Assembly (NCBI GenBank): GCA_949300025.1 | Contig: CASGCS010000009.1 | Coordinates: 1-64,000 of the forward strand | From: an uncultured bacterium | GTDB taxonomy: Bacteria; Bacteroidota; Bacteroidia; Bacteroidales; UBA932 | Reading direction: 5' to 3' | DNA: 64,000 nt | In this document: piece after piece, positions 51,397-60,088 of the stretch | Layout of the letters: each line of letters begins with the position of its first letter | Position numbering within the stretch: the first letter of the stretch is position 1 | Notes under the pieces: model-generated | What the model saw: only the letters and a program-made list of their open reading frames with translations | The model's database searches: none | Told to the model about the DNA's origin: nothing | Program-made: the position numbers and the translations under genes

Positions 51397-51505
51397 AATG
51401 TTGACTTTAATTGGTTTTCAAATGGATATAACAGAAAAGGACAGAATATTTCACCTGCCCTTACTGTCTGGATTTTTTGGAAATTGAAATGGATATACAG
51501 AGGAT

Positions 51506-52723
51506 TCACAGCAGATTCTTCATCGCTTCGTCTATCTGGGAGTTCTCGAAACTGTCGAGATAAATCTGCGTGGTTTCAAGGTCGGAATGTCCGAGACTTT
51601 CGCTGATGATTGCTATGTTCACTCCAGACCTTTTCAAGACGGTTGCGAATGTATGTCGGGCAACATAGGTCGTGAGATTCACATGCAAGCCAGCTATTTC
51701 CGCTATCCGTTTCAAGTTGGAGTTGACATGACCGATTACCTTATGGACACGGTTGCAAATCTGCTGTTCGCTCTTATGGATATGCCTGTCGAGTATCGGG
51801 AAGATATAATCATCTGGACTTGCGTCTGATTTGGAATACCTTTCCAGTATTGCCCTTGTCTGCGGAAGTATCGGGCTGTTCAGTTCCTTGCCTGTCTTGT
51901 GCCGCTGGTAGTAGATTCTGCCGTTCTGGATGTCACTGTACCGCAATGTGGCTATGTCCTTGAAGTTTATCCCTGCCACACAATAGCTGAACAGGAATAT
52001 GTCCCGTGCGAATGAGAGCGAGTATGATTCAGTGCTTTCTGGAAGTTCAAGCGACTGTATCCTCTGCACATCCTCTTTGGTTATCGCCCTCTTTCGGGTA
52101 GGTTTCCAGAATCTTCCAATGTTGTATTGCTTGAATGGATTATCCGTCTCTGCAAATACTTTCTGCTTGACAGCCTTGTTATATACCGCACGAAGTACAC
52201 TGAATGAGGTCGCAAGACTGTTGCTGCTGTTGCCTTTTCTGGTCATGTATGCTTCAAAGTCCTGCAGAAATTGCAAATCCACCTGCTCGAACCGCTTCTT
52301 TCCCAGAGCGCATTGCTCCAAAAGACTTTTGCAGGTCTCGTATTTGCCAGCCGTGCCTACCTTGCCTATGCCTTTCAGATAGTCAATCTGCTGCTGGAAG
52401 TATTCGGATATGGGGCAGTTGATATACCTGCTTTTCTGACCGAACAGGGTATCGAAATTGACATCTGCATCAAGTGCTTCAAGTCGTTGAATTTTCTTCT
52501 CTATCTCCAGTCTCTTTGCCGTTATCTGCATCTGCAAGGCATCGGAATCTGGATATGTGGAGACAATATGCTGCTCGGAATCATCCCATGCGTCAAGAGG
52601 AAGTACAATTCCTGTTGCAAGATAGCGTACTTTGCCTTTAAGGGTAAATCTTATATGTATCGGAGCGGCATTTGATTTACTTGTCTTATCTTTCCTTTGA
52701 ACGATTTTTATATTGATACTCAT
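51506..52723 (-). CDS. Tyrosine recombinase/integrase
   Basis: The 405-aa integrase begins MSINIKIVQRKDKTSKSNAA and has an arm-binding N-terminal domain, a SAM-like core-binding domain and a catalytic domain with VARHTFATVLKRSG (His-x-x-Arg type box), SLGHSDLETTQIYLDSF (His and nucleophile Tyr near residue 394). The composition is of the Bacteroides mobile-element integrase type. It lies at the right end, starting about 220 bp from tRNA-Gly, and should catalyse integration into and excision from the tRNA 3' region. The paired GGGGTAAA boxes at both ends are candidate arm sites. Confidence 0.94.
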   Translation of the reverse strand: MSINIKIVQRKDKTSKSNAAPIHIRFTLKGKVRYLATGIVLPLDAWDDSEQHIVSTYPDSDALQMQITAKRLEIEKKIQRLEALDADVNFDTLFGQKSRYINCPISEYFQQQIDYLKGIGKVGTAGKYETCKSLLEQCALGKKRFEQVDLQFLQDFEAYMTRKGNSSNSLATSFSVLRAVYNKAVKQKVFAETDNPFKQYNIGRFWKPTRKRAITKEDVQRIQSLELPESTESYSLSFARDIFLFSYCVAGINFKDIATLRYSDIQNGRIYYQRHKTGKELNSPILPQTRAILERYSKSDASPDDYIFPILDRHIHKSEQQICNRVHKVIGHVNSNLKRIAEIAGLHVNLTTYVARHTFATVLKRSGVNIAIISESLGHSDLETTQIYLDSFENSQIDEAMKNLL

Positions 52724-52760
52724 ACTGTTATGATATGAGCAAACGAAATGTACCTATATG

Positions 52761-52795
52761 GACAGGGGTAAAGATTGGGGTAAATGTAAGGGTAA
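52761..52795 (+). promoter_or_regulatory. Right-end arm-type sites (GGGGTAAA repeats)
   Basis: GACAGGGGTAAA at 52761-52772 is followed by GGGGTAAA at 52777-52784 and a partial GGGTAA at 52790-52795, the same pair and 12-bp spacing as at the left end, in the same orientation. Probably integrase arm sites upstream of the integrase gene. Confidence 0.7.
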
Positions 52796-52914
52796 GTAAA
52801 CCCCCGAAACCGCCCTTATTTCTCCCGATTTTCCGAAATTTTGCTGCAAATCCGAGAACAGTCCCAAACGGCATCACAGCCTTGTCGAAGCGACATAACA
52901 CATTGACACATACG

Positions 52915-52940
52915 AAAAAAGGCCATCATTTCTGATGACC
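52915..52940 (-). terminator. Terminator of tRNA-Gly
   Basis: On the minus strand GGTCATCA pairs with TGATGGCC and is followed by TTTTTTCG, directly 5 bp beyond the tRNA CCA end. Confidence 0.75.
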
Positions 52941-52944
52941 TCTC

Positions 52945-53020
52945 TGGAGCGGAAAACGAGACTCGAACTCGCGACCCCAACCTTGGCAAGGTTGTGCTCT
53001 ACCAACTGAGCTATTTCCGC
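52945..53020 (-). tRNA. tRNA-Gly (anticodon GCC)
   Basis: A 76-nt cloverleaf with CCA encoded: acceptor GCGGAAA/TTTCCGC, D-arm GCTC AGTTGGTA GAGC, anticodon stem CAACC/GGTTG with loop TTGCCAA (GCC), T-loop TTCGAGT, discriminator T. It is intact and adjoins the integrase end of the element; the 3' 45 bp are repeated at 41063-41107. The 3' half here was probably supplied by the element on integration. Confidence 0.95.
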
Positions 53021-53053
53021 AATATGTTACCGGGTTGTTCCCGATTGGGATTG

Positions 53054-53084
53054 CAAAGGTAACTATTTTTTTTAATTCTCCAAA
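53054..53084 (-). promoter_or_regulatory. Consensus promoter of tRNA-Gly
   Basis: On the minus strand TTTG (53084-53081), a 19-bp spacer and TACCTTTG (53061-53054) match consensus, with the tRNA 5' end 33 bp downstream. Confidence 0.8.
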
Positions 53085-53133
53085 TTTTTTATTCGCGAGG
53101 CGTTTTGCCGTTCTGTCCCTCCGGGGCGTGATG

Positions 53134-54159
53134 TTAAATTACGGTCTCGAACTCGCGCAGGAACCTTACATCGTTCTCAAAATAGAGTCTCAAGTCCTTG
53201 ACCTGCCATTTGAGCATTGCGATACGCTCGACACCCATGCCGAAAGCAAAACCGGAATATACCTTGGGGTCTATGCCCGAGGCTTCGAGAACGTTGGGGT
53301 CTACCATGCCGCAGCCCATGATTTCAAGCCAGCCTGTCCCTTTACAGATATTGCAGCCCTTTCCTCCGCAGATGTTGCAGCTTACGTCTACCTCTGCACT
53401 CGGCTCGGTGAAGGGGAAGTATGAAGGACGCATCCTGATTTTTGTCTGCTCCCCGAACATCTCCTTTGCAAAGAGCAGCACTGCCTGTTTCAAATCTGCA
53501 AACGAAACGTTCTTGTCTATGTACAGGCCCTCCACCTGGTGGAAAATACAGTGGGCGCGTGCAGAAATCGCTTCGTTTCTGAATACTCTTCCGGGGCATA
53601 CGATTCTTATTGGGAGCGGCATTCTCTCCATTGCCCTTACCTGAACCGAACTTGTGTGGGTTCTCAAAAGTACGGGATTGTCGCTCTGTGAGATAAAGAA
53701 AGTGTCCTGCATGTCTCTTGCAGGATGCTCCGGGGGAAAGTTGAGGGCACCGAATACATGCCAGTCGTCTTCTATTTCAGGACCCTCGGCAACAGCATAT
53801 CCGAATTTTGAAAAGATAGAGATAATCTCTTCTCTCGTAACGGAGATAGGGTGGCGGGTTCCAAGGTCAAACTTGTCGCCGGGCTTTGTGAAATCGCTCT
53901 TTGGCCCGTTTTGCAGAATGCTCTCGCCCACCTTCTCCTTAAGCTCTTCCAACTTTGAAGATGCAAGGTTTTTCAAGGTGTTGAGTTTCTGTCCCAGTTC
54001 CCGTTTCTGCTCAGGCAGTACCTCGCGGAAATCTTCGAACAACTTTGTAATGGAGCCTTTCTTGCCCAGAAGTTTTATCCTGTATTCTTCTATGTCCTGT
54101 AATTTCTGGGCCTTAAGTTCCTGAATCTCCTGTAATAACTCTTCTATGCGCTGTTTCAT
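53134..54159 (-). CDS. pheS: Phenylalanine--tRNA ligase alpha subunit
   Basis: PheS is the catalytic subunit of the (alpha-beta)2 enzyme that charges tRNA-Phe. The 341-aa protein has the N-terminal coiled coil and class II motifs: ARDMQDTFF, TSSVQVRAME (motif 2 region), RVFRNEAISARAHCIFHQVEG and the motif 3 GFAFGMGVERIAML. A zinc-like cysteine set (CNICGGKGCNICKG) lies at about residues 255-268, common in this phylum. It is separate from pheT, which is not in the window. Confidence 0.95.
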   Translation of the reverse strand: MKQRIEELLQEIQELKAQKLQDIEEYRIKLLGKKGSITKLFEDFREVLPEQKRELGQKLNTLKNLASSKLEELKEKVGESILQNGPKSDFTKPGDKFDLGTRHPISVTREEIISIFSKFGYAVAEGPEIEDDWHVFGALNFPPEHPARDMQDTFFISQSDNPVLLRTHTSSVQVRAMERMPLPIRIVCPGRVFRNEAISARAHCIFHQVEGLYIDKNVSFADLKQAVLLFAKEMFGEQTKIRMRPSYFPFTEPSAEVDVSCNICGGKGCNICKGTGWLEIMGCGMVDPNVLEASGIDPKVYSGFAFGMGVERIAMLKWQVKDLRLYFENDVRFLREFETVI

Positions 54160-54215
54160 AAAAATAATCTGTAAGAGGGCACAAATTTAACAACTTTTCG
54201 TTTGATTATAAACGG

Positions 54216-55478
54216 TTATAAATTCTTTCTGCTCACGGGCATTGTCATGCATCTAGCCCCGCCTCCTCCACGCGGCAGTTCGCTTCCGTCTATGGTAACC
54301 ACACAGTTCCTGTAATCATTTATATCTTTCTTCTTCTCGATTATGTCCCATGCATGAATGATTTCAAATCCATGTTTCGACAGTTCGTCAAGGGTATGGA
54401 CGTTGCGGGCATAGGAGAGAACCTTTCCGGGGGCTATGGCAAAGAAGTTTGCACCGCTGTGCCATTGTTCCCTCTCCTGGTTCCACTCGTCGGCGACTCC
54501 ACCGCAGAAAACAGGCTCCAGTTCCATTCCCAGCCGCTTGAGCGCAGAGATGATGTTGGAGATAGACTTGATCTTTGCCACCTTCCCGTTTTCTATGGTA
54601 ATCTGTACCGTCCGGTACTGGTTGTCGCCCAGAATCAGCGGTTCAAATACCATGCACTTGTCGCGGTCCAGCAGGGTAAATACCATGTCAAGATGAATGA
54701 AAGACTCCGGAGAGTGGGGAAGCTGCTGCACTATTACATGTTTGCGCCCCTCGAGATTGTCCTTGCACAGACGGGCGACAAGCAGGTCTATTCCCTGCGT
54801 GCTGGTTCTGTTGCCGTTCCCCACCAATAAAATATCGTCGCGTGCGATAAGGATGTCTCCGCCCTCCATGAATATTTCCCCGTTTCCGGGATGAAAGTCG
54901 TGTGCGTTGATTATATGGCAGTCGAAGGTGCTGCTGTCTTTGAATATGGCCTCCATTATGAGAGATTCCCTCATCCTCACCCTGTTGGCCATTCTGCATA
55001 TAAGGGCGTTGTTGCCTATTGTCACCGAGGCGTCGCGGGTGAAGTAGAAGTTGTAAAGAGGGTAGAGGGCGTAATATTCATCGTTGAGATAGGCCGTGAG
55101 CGAATTTATCTTTGCCGGAACTCCCTCTATCAGGGCTTTGGCAAGTTCGTCGGAGGGCATCTCCATCAAATCGTCGAAATAATCGGTGGCGCCCTCGCCT
55201 ATACATATCTTTCCTATAAGCGATTCCCTTTTCCTGTAGTTGTCAAGCACGCCCGAGAGCAGCTGCACAACCTCGTATGTTTTGGTGTACCTTTCGAGCA
55301 CACCGCGAAGCTGGGCATACTCTTTCTGGGCTATGGAAAGGTTGAGGATATCGCTGTAGAGCGCCCTCTGTGCCGTTCCGGGAGTCATGTTCTCCACTTC
55401 GGCCCCGGGAGTGTGCAGTATGACACCCTCCAGTTCGCCTATTTCGCTGTTTACGTTCAGACTTAACGGTTGAGCCAT
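54216..55478 (-). CDS. arcA: Arginine deiminase
   Basis: The enzyme hydrolyses arginine to citrulline and ammonia. The 420-aa protein from the ATG at 55478 (MAQPLSLNVNSEIGELEGV) has the guanidino-modifying fold with the substrate-binding EGGD block, a catalytic His in FIHLDMVFT, and the nucleophile Cys in the C-terminal GGARCMTMPV. It stands without arcB or arcC, so no complete ADI fermentation pathway is visible here. A role in ammonia release, acid tolerance or citrulline supply is possible. It lies 1 bp after the manC end and may share its transcript. Confidence 0.9.
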   Translation of the reverse strand: MAQPLSLNVNSEIGELEGVILHTPGAEVENMTPGTAQRALYSDILNLSIAQKEYAQLRGVLERYTKTYEVVQLLSGVLDNYRKRESLIGKICIGEGATDYFDDLMEMPSDELAKALIEGVPAKINSLTAYLNDEYYALYPLYNFYFTRDASVTIGNNALICRMANRVRMRESLIMEAIFKDSSTFDCHIINAHDFHPGNGEIFMEGGDILIARDDILLVGNGNRTSTQGIDLLVARLCKDNLEGRKHVIVQQLPHSPESFIHLDMVFTLLDRDKCMVFEPLILGDNQYRTVQITIENGKVAKIKSISNIISALKRLGMELEPVFCGGVADEWNQEREQWHSGANFFAIAPGKVLSYARNVHTLDELSKHGFEIIHAWDIIEKKKDINDYRNCVVTIDGSELPRGGGGARCMTMPVSRKNL

Positions 55479-55479
55479 A

Positions 55480-56577
55480 TTATTGATATTTGTTAAGGTC
55501 GTGTACTGCAAGGTCGGTTACGGCATCCTTGAACGAGGTCTCGTTCCTGCGGCAGATGAGCAGCACGTCGGGGGTGTCTATGACCATATAGCCGTCTAGT
55601 TCCTTTACAACCATAAGTTTTTCCTTATTGGTGGTGAGGATTATCGACGACTCCGTTTCATCTATCAGTGCCGGTTCGGCCATTATGACATTGTCTTTTT
55701 CATCCTTATGGCTTTGGACATAGAGCGAATGCCATGTCCCCAGGTCGCTCCAGCCGAAGGTCGCTTCCATTACCAGCGATTTGTTGGTCCTCTCCATTAC
55801 GCCGTAATCTATGGAGATGCCGTTGCAGGCTTCGTAAATACCCTTGATATAACGGGGCTCTTCATCGGTGTAGTAGAACTCCATTCCGTCTTTGAAGGAG
55901 TTTGCAATATCGGGAAGGTAAGACTCCAGTTCGCTCATGATGGTCCTGATGTTCCAGATGAAGATTCCGGAGTTCCACAGAAATTCTCCGCTGTCGACGA
56001 AAACCTTGGCCAGATCTGCATCCGGTTTTTCAGTAAAGGTCTTTACTCCAAAGGCTTCGTATCCATCTATGTTAATCTTTTCAGCCCTGTTGGTCTGGAT
56101 ATATCCGTATGCAGTCTCAGGCCTGGCAGGTTTGATTCCCAGCGTGAAGAGCACATCATGGCCGGCGGCATAGTTCATTGCCCGCACCACGGTCTCCAGA
56201 AAGATGTTCTCATTTGTGATGAGGTGGTCCGACGGGGAGACCACAATCGTGGCGTTGGGGTTTTTCTTAAAGAGTTTGTACGTGGCGTATGCTATGCAGG
56301 GAGCGGTGTTCCGCCTGTGAGGTTCGAGCAGGATGTTTTCCTCCCTTATCTGCGGAACCTGGCTTTTTACCAGCTCTTTATATCTTTCAGCCGTAACTAT
56401 TATGATATTCTCGACAGGAATTATCTGCTCGAATCTGCTGCAGGTCTCCTGCAGGAATGAGCGGCCGGTGCCGAGTATGTCCAGAAACTGTTTCGGTGTG
56501 GCATTTCTGCTCAACGGCCAGAAGCGGCTTCCTATGCCGCCGGCCATAATGATGCAATATTTGTCGCTGTCAGTCAT
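55480..56577 (-). CDS. manC: Mannose-1-phosphate guanylyltransferase
   Basis: The enzyme makes GDP-mannose from mannose-1-phosphate and GTP for glycan synthesis. The 365-aa protein has the nucleotidyltransferase signature GGIGSRFWPLSR (residues about 13-24), VSPSDHLI, and FTEKP, followed by a C-terminal beta-helix-like tail (EKLMVVKELDGYMVIDTPDV). No phosphomannose isomerase fusion is present. It ends 1 bp before the deiminase start and lies upstream of it. Confidence 0.93.
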   Translation of the reverse strand: MTDSDKYCIIMAGGIGSRFWPLSRNATPKQFLDILGTGRSFLQETCSRFEQIIPVENIIIVTAERYKELVKSQVPQIREENILLEPHRRNTAPCIAYATYKLFKKNPNATIVVSPSDHLITNENIFLETVVRAMNYAAGHDVLFTLGIKPARPETAYGYIQTNRAEKINIDGYEAFGVKTFTEKPDADLAKVFVDSGEFLWNSGIFIWNIRTIMSELESYLPDIANSFKDGMEFYYTDEEPRYIKGIYEACNGISIDYGVMERTNKSLVMEATFGWSDLGTWHSLYVQSHKDEKDNVIMAEPALIDETESSIILTTNKEKLMVVKELDGYMVIDTPDVLLICRRNETSFKDAVTDLAVHDLNKYQ

Positions 56578-56588
56578 GATGAAACAGA

Positions 56589-56954
56589 TTATTTGTTTGT
56601 TAAAATGTTAAATGCATCTGGCGTATATTCTATTTTGTACCCCTCTTTGCCGTGTATTATGGATATTATGTCAAAGACAACCTCTTTTTCTATATTGTAA
56701 CGCCTGACAAAACTGTTTGTTGCACGAATTATTCTTCTTATCTTTTCCCGGCCTATGCTCTCAATCGGGCTTATCCGTGTCAGGGAGCGCGTCTTTACCT
56801 CGACTATTCTCAGATGTGTTTCATCTTCTACGATTATGTCGAGTTCAATATGTGAACACCTCCAATTGCGTGCCACAAATCTGCAGCCGCGCTCCGATAA
56901 AAATTCGAGTGCAATCTCTTCTCCCCTTCTGCCCAACGCCCCGCTGCTGTTCAT
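56589..56954 (-). CDS. yraN: UPF0102/YraN-family protein (predicted endonuclease-like)
   Basis: The 121-aa protein has the YraN pattern GRRGEEIALEFLSERGCRFVARNWR, EIDIIVEDETHLRIVEVKTR and SIGREKIRRI, a restriction-endonuclease-like fold with D and E-V-K residues in place. Function remains unsettled; a DNA repair or processing role has been proposed for the family. It lies between manC and the peptidase gene on the same strand. Confidence 0.92.
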   Translation of the reverse strand: MNSSGALGRRGEEIALEFLSERGCRFVARNWRCSHIELDIIVEDETHLRIVEVKTRSLTRISPIESIGREKIRRIIRATNSFVRRYNIEKEVVFDIISIIHGKEGYKIEYTPDAFNILTNK

Positions 56955-56960
56955 GACTGT

Positions 56961-58880
56961 CTACTTTATACGAATGACGGGCGGAGCAAGCGGTCTTGCA
57001 ACTTCAAACGGTACGCGGCCTCTGGTAGGTGCATATCCGGTATTGTCTGTTTTTTCAATATCCTTTGCCAGGAACTTCTCGAAAGTGAACTCCTCTCCGC
57101 ACATGTCCATAATGCGTTTCACTATGAGATAGCGGCTCTGCGAGTTGAAGTATTCCCTGTTGTCTATCATGCAGCTCATATATTCCGAACGCCACATTCC
57201 GCTCATGAAGGTGCCTCCTCCTTCGTATATCCCTACATGGGAGTATCCGTCCGTTTCAAAGAAACGGGCCCATGGGACAAGAGAGCGCTCGCTTGTTACA
57301 GAAAGGTTGAGCGCCACGTTGTAATTCTTCTGCAGGTTTTCAATGTAGTCTCTGTCGGCCTGGCTCGCGGTTCCCTGTTCAGTATAGAAGTATTCGTCAT
57401 ACAGAAACGCAAATCCGTGGCCTCCCAGTTCATGGCGTACCGTATTCTCGAATTTTGTCATATATTCTCCCGGATAGTTGGTCTCGTTTTTGGTAATCAT
57501 CGCAATCGATGAATTTTCGGTATAGTCTTCGGTGAACATCATCATGCATGTCCCCGCGTAAAAATCGTAATTTATTACCACGCACACGGTAAGCCCCTCT
57601 TCCTTCACTCCAGGAATCTTTGTGGCTCTTGCAAATACCGCATCGTAGTTGCACTCTATTCCGGTAGAGTTGCCTCCCTCTATCTTTGTGGAGTAGACGG
57701 TCTCGCAGTAGGTCCCATCTGCAATGTTGTCGGTCCCTCTCTCCTGCGAGTAGGCCGCCAACTTGTAGACGGTAAAGTAGTCTCTGTAGCTCTTGTATGG
57801 CTCGATGTCGAACAGAGCCTCGATGGCCGCATCGGTATCTTCATCGAATGCTCCGGCATATTTGTGGTCTTCGGCAATGTATCCGTCTCCTGTAAAGACA
57901 AGTATAATGGGGTTGGGTTTTCCGCTCTCCATATATACTGTATACTCGCCGTCCTGATAGGCATCCTTGCTGCCCGTTGTAAAGGTGTATACTTCAGATT
58001 CGGTCGTGCCCTCATAGCAGCCGTCGTCTGAAATTATCTTGTAGAAGTATTGTGTGTCGGGCGTAAGTGCGGTTGTACACTTGAATTCGTTTTCAGCACC
58101 GGTATACAGTTCCCACCAGTTTGTGCCGTCTGTAGAGCACATGACGGTATATGTTACAGGATCTCCCTCCCGGTCTGTGGACTCTGTCCATTTGAACAGC
58201 GGGACTATTGAAATTCCTGTTGCGTTGTCTGCAGGCTCTTCAGGTACGGCGGCCGTAGGAGGCACGTTGGGCGCAGGCTCCTGATATAGGGCGATTGAAG
58301 TGTATGAGGTGGAATATTCTATTCTAAGTTGATGAGTGTTCGTGTCTTTTCTGTTGGTGTTGGCGGAAGCAGTCACCGTAACCGTGGCGTCTGAATCCCC
58401 CTCTGCAGGTGTAACGGAAGTTATCCATGAGGGCAGGGCGGAAGTGTTTACGCTCCAATGGCAGTTGGCGGTAACGGTAAAACTCTTTTCTTCTCCCTTG
58501 TTGCTGAAACTAAGGCTTTCGGGAGAGATGTTTATGGAGACTCCGGGCTGGATTACGGTAATGGTTCCCGAGAGTTTTCCGGCAACGACAGTGACAGTAT
58601 TCTTGACATCGCTTGCCGTTGCATTCTCTGAAAGCAGTTCTATGGTAACCGTTGTCGTTTTTCCTCCCTTGCCGGAGTTAGGAGTTACCTGCAGCGCTTT
58701 GCTGTCGTATGTGGCTATCCAGTCTGACCCCGAACTTATCTCTACCGTATTGCTCTCTCCTGCCTGGGTCAGGGTCATTTCCGTTACGCTTATCTCAAGT
58801 GTTGGGTCTTCGTTCGCGGTGCATCCCGGAAGGATTGCCGCAGCGGCCGCAATGGCCAGCATGAAAAGTATTCGTTTCAC
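56961..58880 (-). CDS. M64-type (IgA-peptidase-like) metallopeptidase lipoprotein with BACON domains
   Basis: The 639-aa protein has a lipoprotein signal with lipobox LPGC (Cys20). It has two BACON-like beta domains (SGSDWIATYD near residue 50; NCHWSVNTSALPSWI near residue 140), an FN3-like domain (about residues 200-300) and a C-terminal peptidase domain with the zinc motif HELGGHGFAFLYDEY (HExxGH). It is likely displayed on the surface or in the periplasm. The M64 family includes an IgA1 protease from Clostridium; activity on IgA here is not shown. Confidence 0.85.
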   Translation of the reverse strand: MKRILFMLAIAAAAAILPGCTANEDPTLEISVTEMTLTQAGESNTVEISSGSDWIATYDSKALQVTPNSGKGGKTTTVTIELLSENATASDVKNTVTVVAGKLSGTITVIQPGVSINISPESLSFSNKGEEKSFTVTANCHWSVNTSALPSWITSVTPAEGDSDATVTVTASANTNRKDTNTHQLRIEYSTSYTSIALYQEPAPNVPPTAAVPEEPADNATGISIVPLFKWTESTDREGDPVTYTVMCSTDGTNWWELYTGAENEFKCTTALTPDTQYFYKIISDDGCYEGTTESEVYTFTTGSKDAYQDGEYTVYMESGKPNPIILVFTGDGYIAEDHKYAGAFDEDTDAAIEALFDIEPYKSYRDYFTVYKLAAYSQERGTDNIADGTYCETVYSTKIEGGNSTGIECNYDAVFARATKIPGVKEEGLTVCVVINYDFYAGTCMMMFTEDYTENSSIAMITKNETNYPGEYMTKFENTVRHELGGHGFAFLYDEYFYTEQGTASQADRDYIENLQKNYNVALNLSVTSERSLVPWARFFETDGYSHVGIYEGGGTFMSGMWRSEYMSCMIDNREYFNSQSRYLIVKRIMDMCGEEFTFEKFLAKDIEKTDNTGYAPTRGRVPFEVARPLAPPVIRIK

Positions 58881-58899
58881 TGTAGTCGGGTTTTAGTGT

Positions 58900-59991
58900 C
58901 TATTTGTCTGTTCTGTACCTTTTTGCCTGTTCGGCAATAAGTTCCCTGTCTGAGAAGTAGTTTATTTTCATCGCGGCCCTTACTTCTCCGAGAGTCCGGG
59001 CGGCAGCCTGCCGGGCAACTTCACATCCCCGTTCAAGAATCCTGTAGATGCCCTCTATGTCTTGTTCGAGCTCTTTCCTGCGCAGGCGTATCGGCTCTAA
59101 CTCTTCCTGCAGGATTGCCTCCAGGAATCTCTTTACCTTTACATCTCCCAGACCTCCCTTCTGATAGTGGGCCTTGAGTTCGTCGAGGTTTGCATATTCG
59201 GGCAGATACTTCTGGAAATCTTCCGGCTTGCAGAATGCGTCGAGATATGTAAAGACAGTGTTGCCTTCGATTTTTCCCGGGTCGGAAACCTTTATGTGCC
59301 CCGGGTCTGTATACATGCCCATTACCTTTTGTCTCACCTGGTCTGCACTGTCAGACAAATATATGCAGTTGCCCAATGATTTGCTCATCTTGGCCTTGCC
59401 GTCTGTGCCGGGAAGCCTGAGGCAGGCCCGGTTGTCGGGCAGCAGAATCTGGGGCTCAATGAGTGTCTGGCCATATATTGCGTTGAATTTCCTTACAATT
59501 TCGTTTGTCTGTTCAAGCATGGGCTTCTGGTCTTCGCCCACCGGAACAACTGTAGCCTTGAAGGCGGTTATGTCTGAAGCCTGGCTTATTGGGTAGGTGA
59601 AGAACCCCACAGGTATGCTCGCTTCAAAGTTGCGCATCTGAATCTCGTTTTTTACGGTCGGATTCCGCTGCAGCCGCGAGACCGTTACAAGGTTCAGGTA
59701 ATAGAAAGTCAGTTCGCAAAGTTCTGCAATCTGAGACTGTATGAAAATCGTGGAGCGGGCCGGGTCTATGCCGCATGCCATATAGTCGAGTGCGACTTCT
59801 ATTATGTTCTGACGCACCTTCTCCGGATTGTCTGCATTGTCTGTAAGCGCCTGTGCGTCGGCTATCATTATGTATATCTTGTCGAATTCTCCCGAATTCT
59901 GCAACTCTACTCTTCTTTTGAGCGAACCTACGTAGTGCCCCAGATGGAGTCTGCCGGTAGGCCTGTCGCCGGTAAGTATTATTTTGTTCAT
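58900..59991 (-). CDS. trpS: Tryptophan--tRNA ligase
   Basis: TrpRS charges tRNA-Trp. The 363-aa class I synthetase has the HIGH-type motif HLGH at residues 16-19, the KMSKSLGN motif after residue 195 and the [17 protein letters not shown] block. It is slightly longer than the E. coli enzyme. It is divergent from dnaG, which starts 97 bp away. Confidence 0.96.
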   Translation of the reverse strand: MNKIILTGDRPTGRLHLGHYVGSLKRRVELQNSGEFDKIYIMIADAQALTDNADNPEKVRQNIIEVALDYMACGIDPARSTIFIQSQIAELCELTFYYLNLVTVSRLQRNPTVKNEIQMRNFEASIPVGFFTYPISQASDITAFKATVVPVGEDQKPMLEQTNEIVRKFNAIYGQTLIEPQILLPDNRACLRLPGTDGKAKMSKSLGNCIYLSDSADQVRQKVMGMYTDPGHIKVSDPGKIEGNTVFTYLDAFCKPEDFQKYLPEYANLDELKAHYQKGGLGDVKVKRFLEAILQEELEPIRLRRKELEQDIEGIYRILERGCEVARQAAARTLGEVRAAMKINYFSDRELIAEQAKRYRTDK

Positions 59992-60075
59992 CTGTTTTCT
60001 CTTCTTGGCTTTTATGTGTAAAGTAAGTTTGCAAATTTATAAAAATTTCTTCTCATCTTCTCGTATCTTTATTGT

Positions 60076-60083
60076 ACTTTTGC
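60076..60083 (+). promoter_or_regulatory. -7 box of dnaG
   Basis: TACTTTTG fits TAnnTTTG and lies 5 bp before the dnaG start codon at 60089, so transcription would start almost at the ATG or this is a chance match. No clear -33 box. Confidence 0.35.
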
Positions 60084-60088
60084 AAGTT

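Larger units (their letters stand above)
41064..53020. mobile_element. Integrated element at tRNA-Gly(GCC), about 12 kb
   Basis: A 45-bp identical direct repeat (3' part of tRNA-Gly, GAGCGGAAAACGAGACTCG onwards) occurs at 41063-41107 and 52947-52991. A tyrosine recombinase gene lies next to the intact tRNA at the right end. Two GGGGTAAA boxes 12 bp apart lie inside each end (41255-41274; 52765-52784), as expected for integrase arm sites. Internal DNA is lower in GC than the flanks, and most genes are unknown. No relaxase, portal, capsid or terminase gene is seen, so it is best called a small integrative or satellite-like element. The exact crossover within the 45-bp core cannot be set. Confidence 0.88.

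Noticed and set aside
41171-52944. Complete prophage
   Set aside because: No capsid, portal, terminase, tail or lysis genes are recognised. The helicase-like gene alone is not enough.
41171-52944. Element-wide recoding of UGA to tryptophan
   Set aside because: The integrase, vapD and other genes end properly at UGA at expected lengths, and TGG is used for Trp throughout. The two UGA codons in the helicase may still be special but do not imply a new code for the element.
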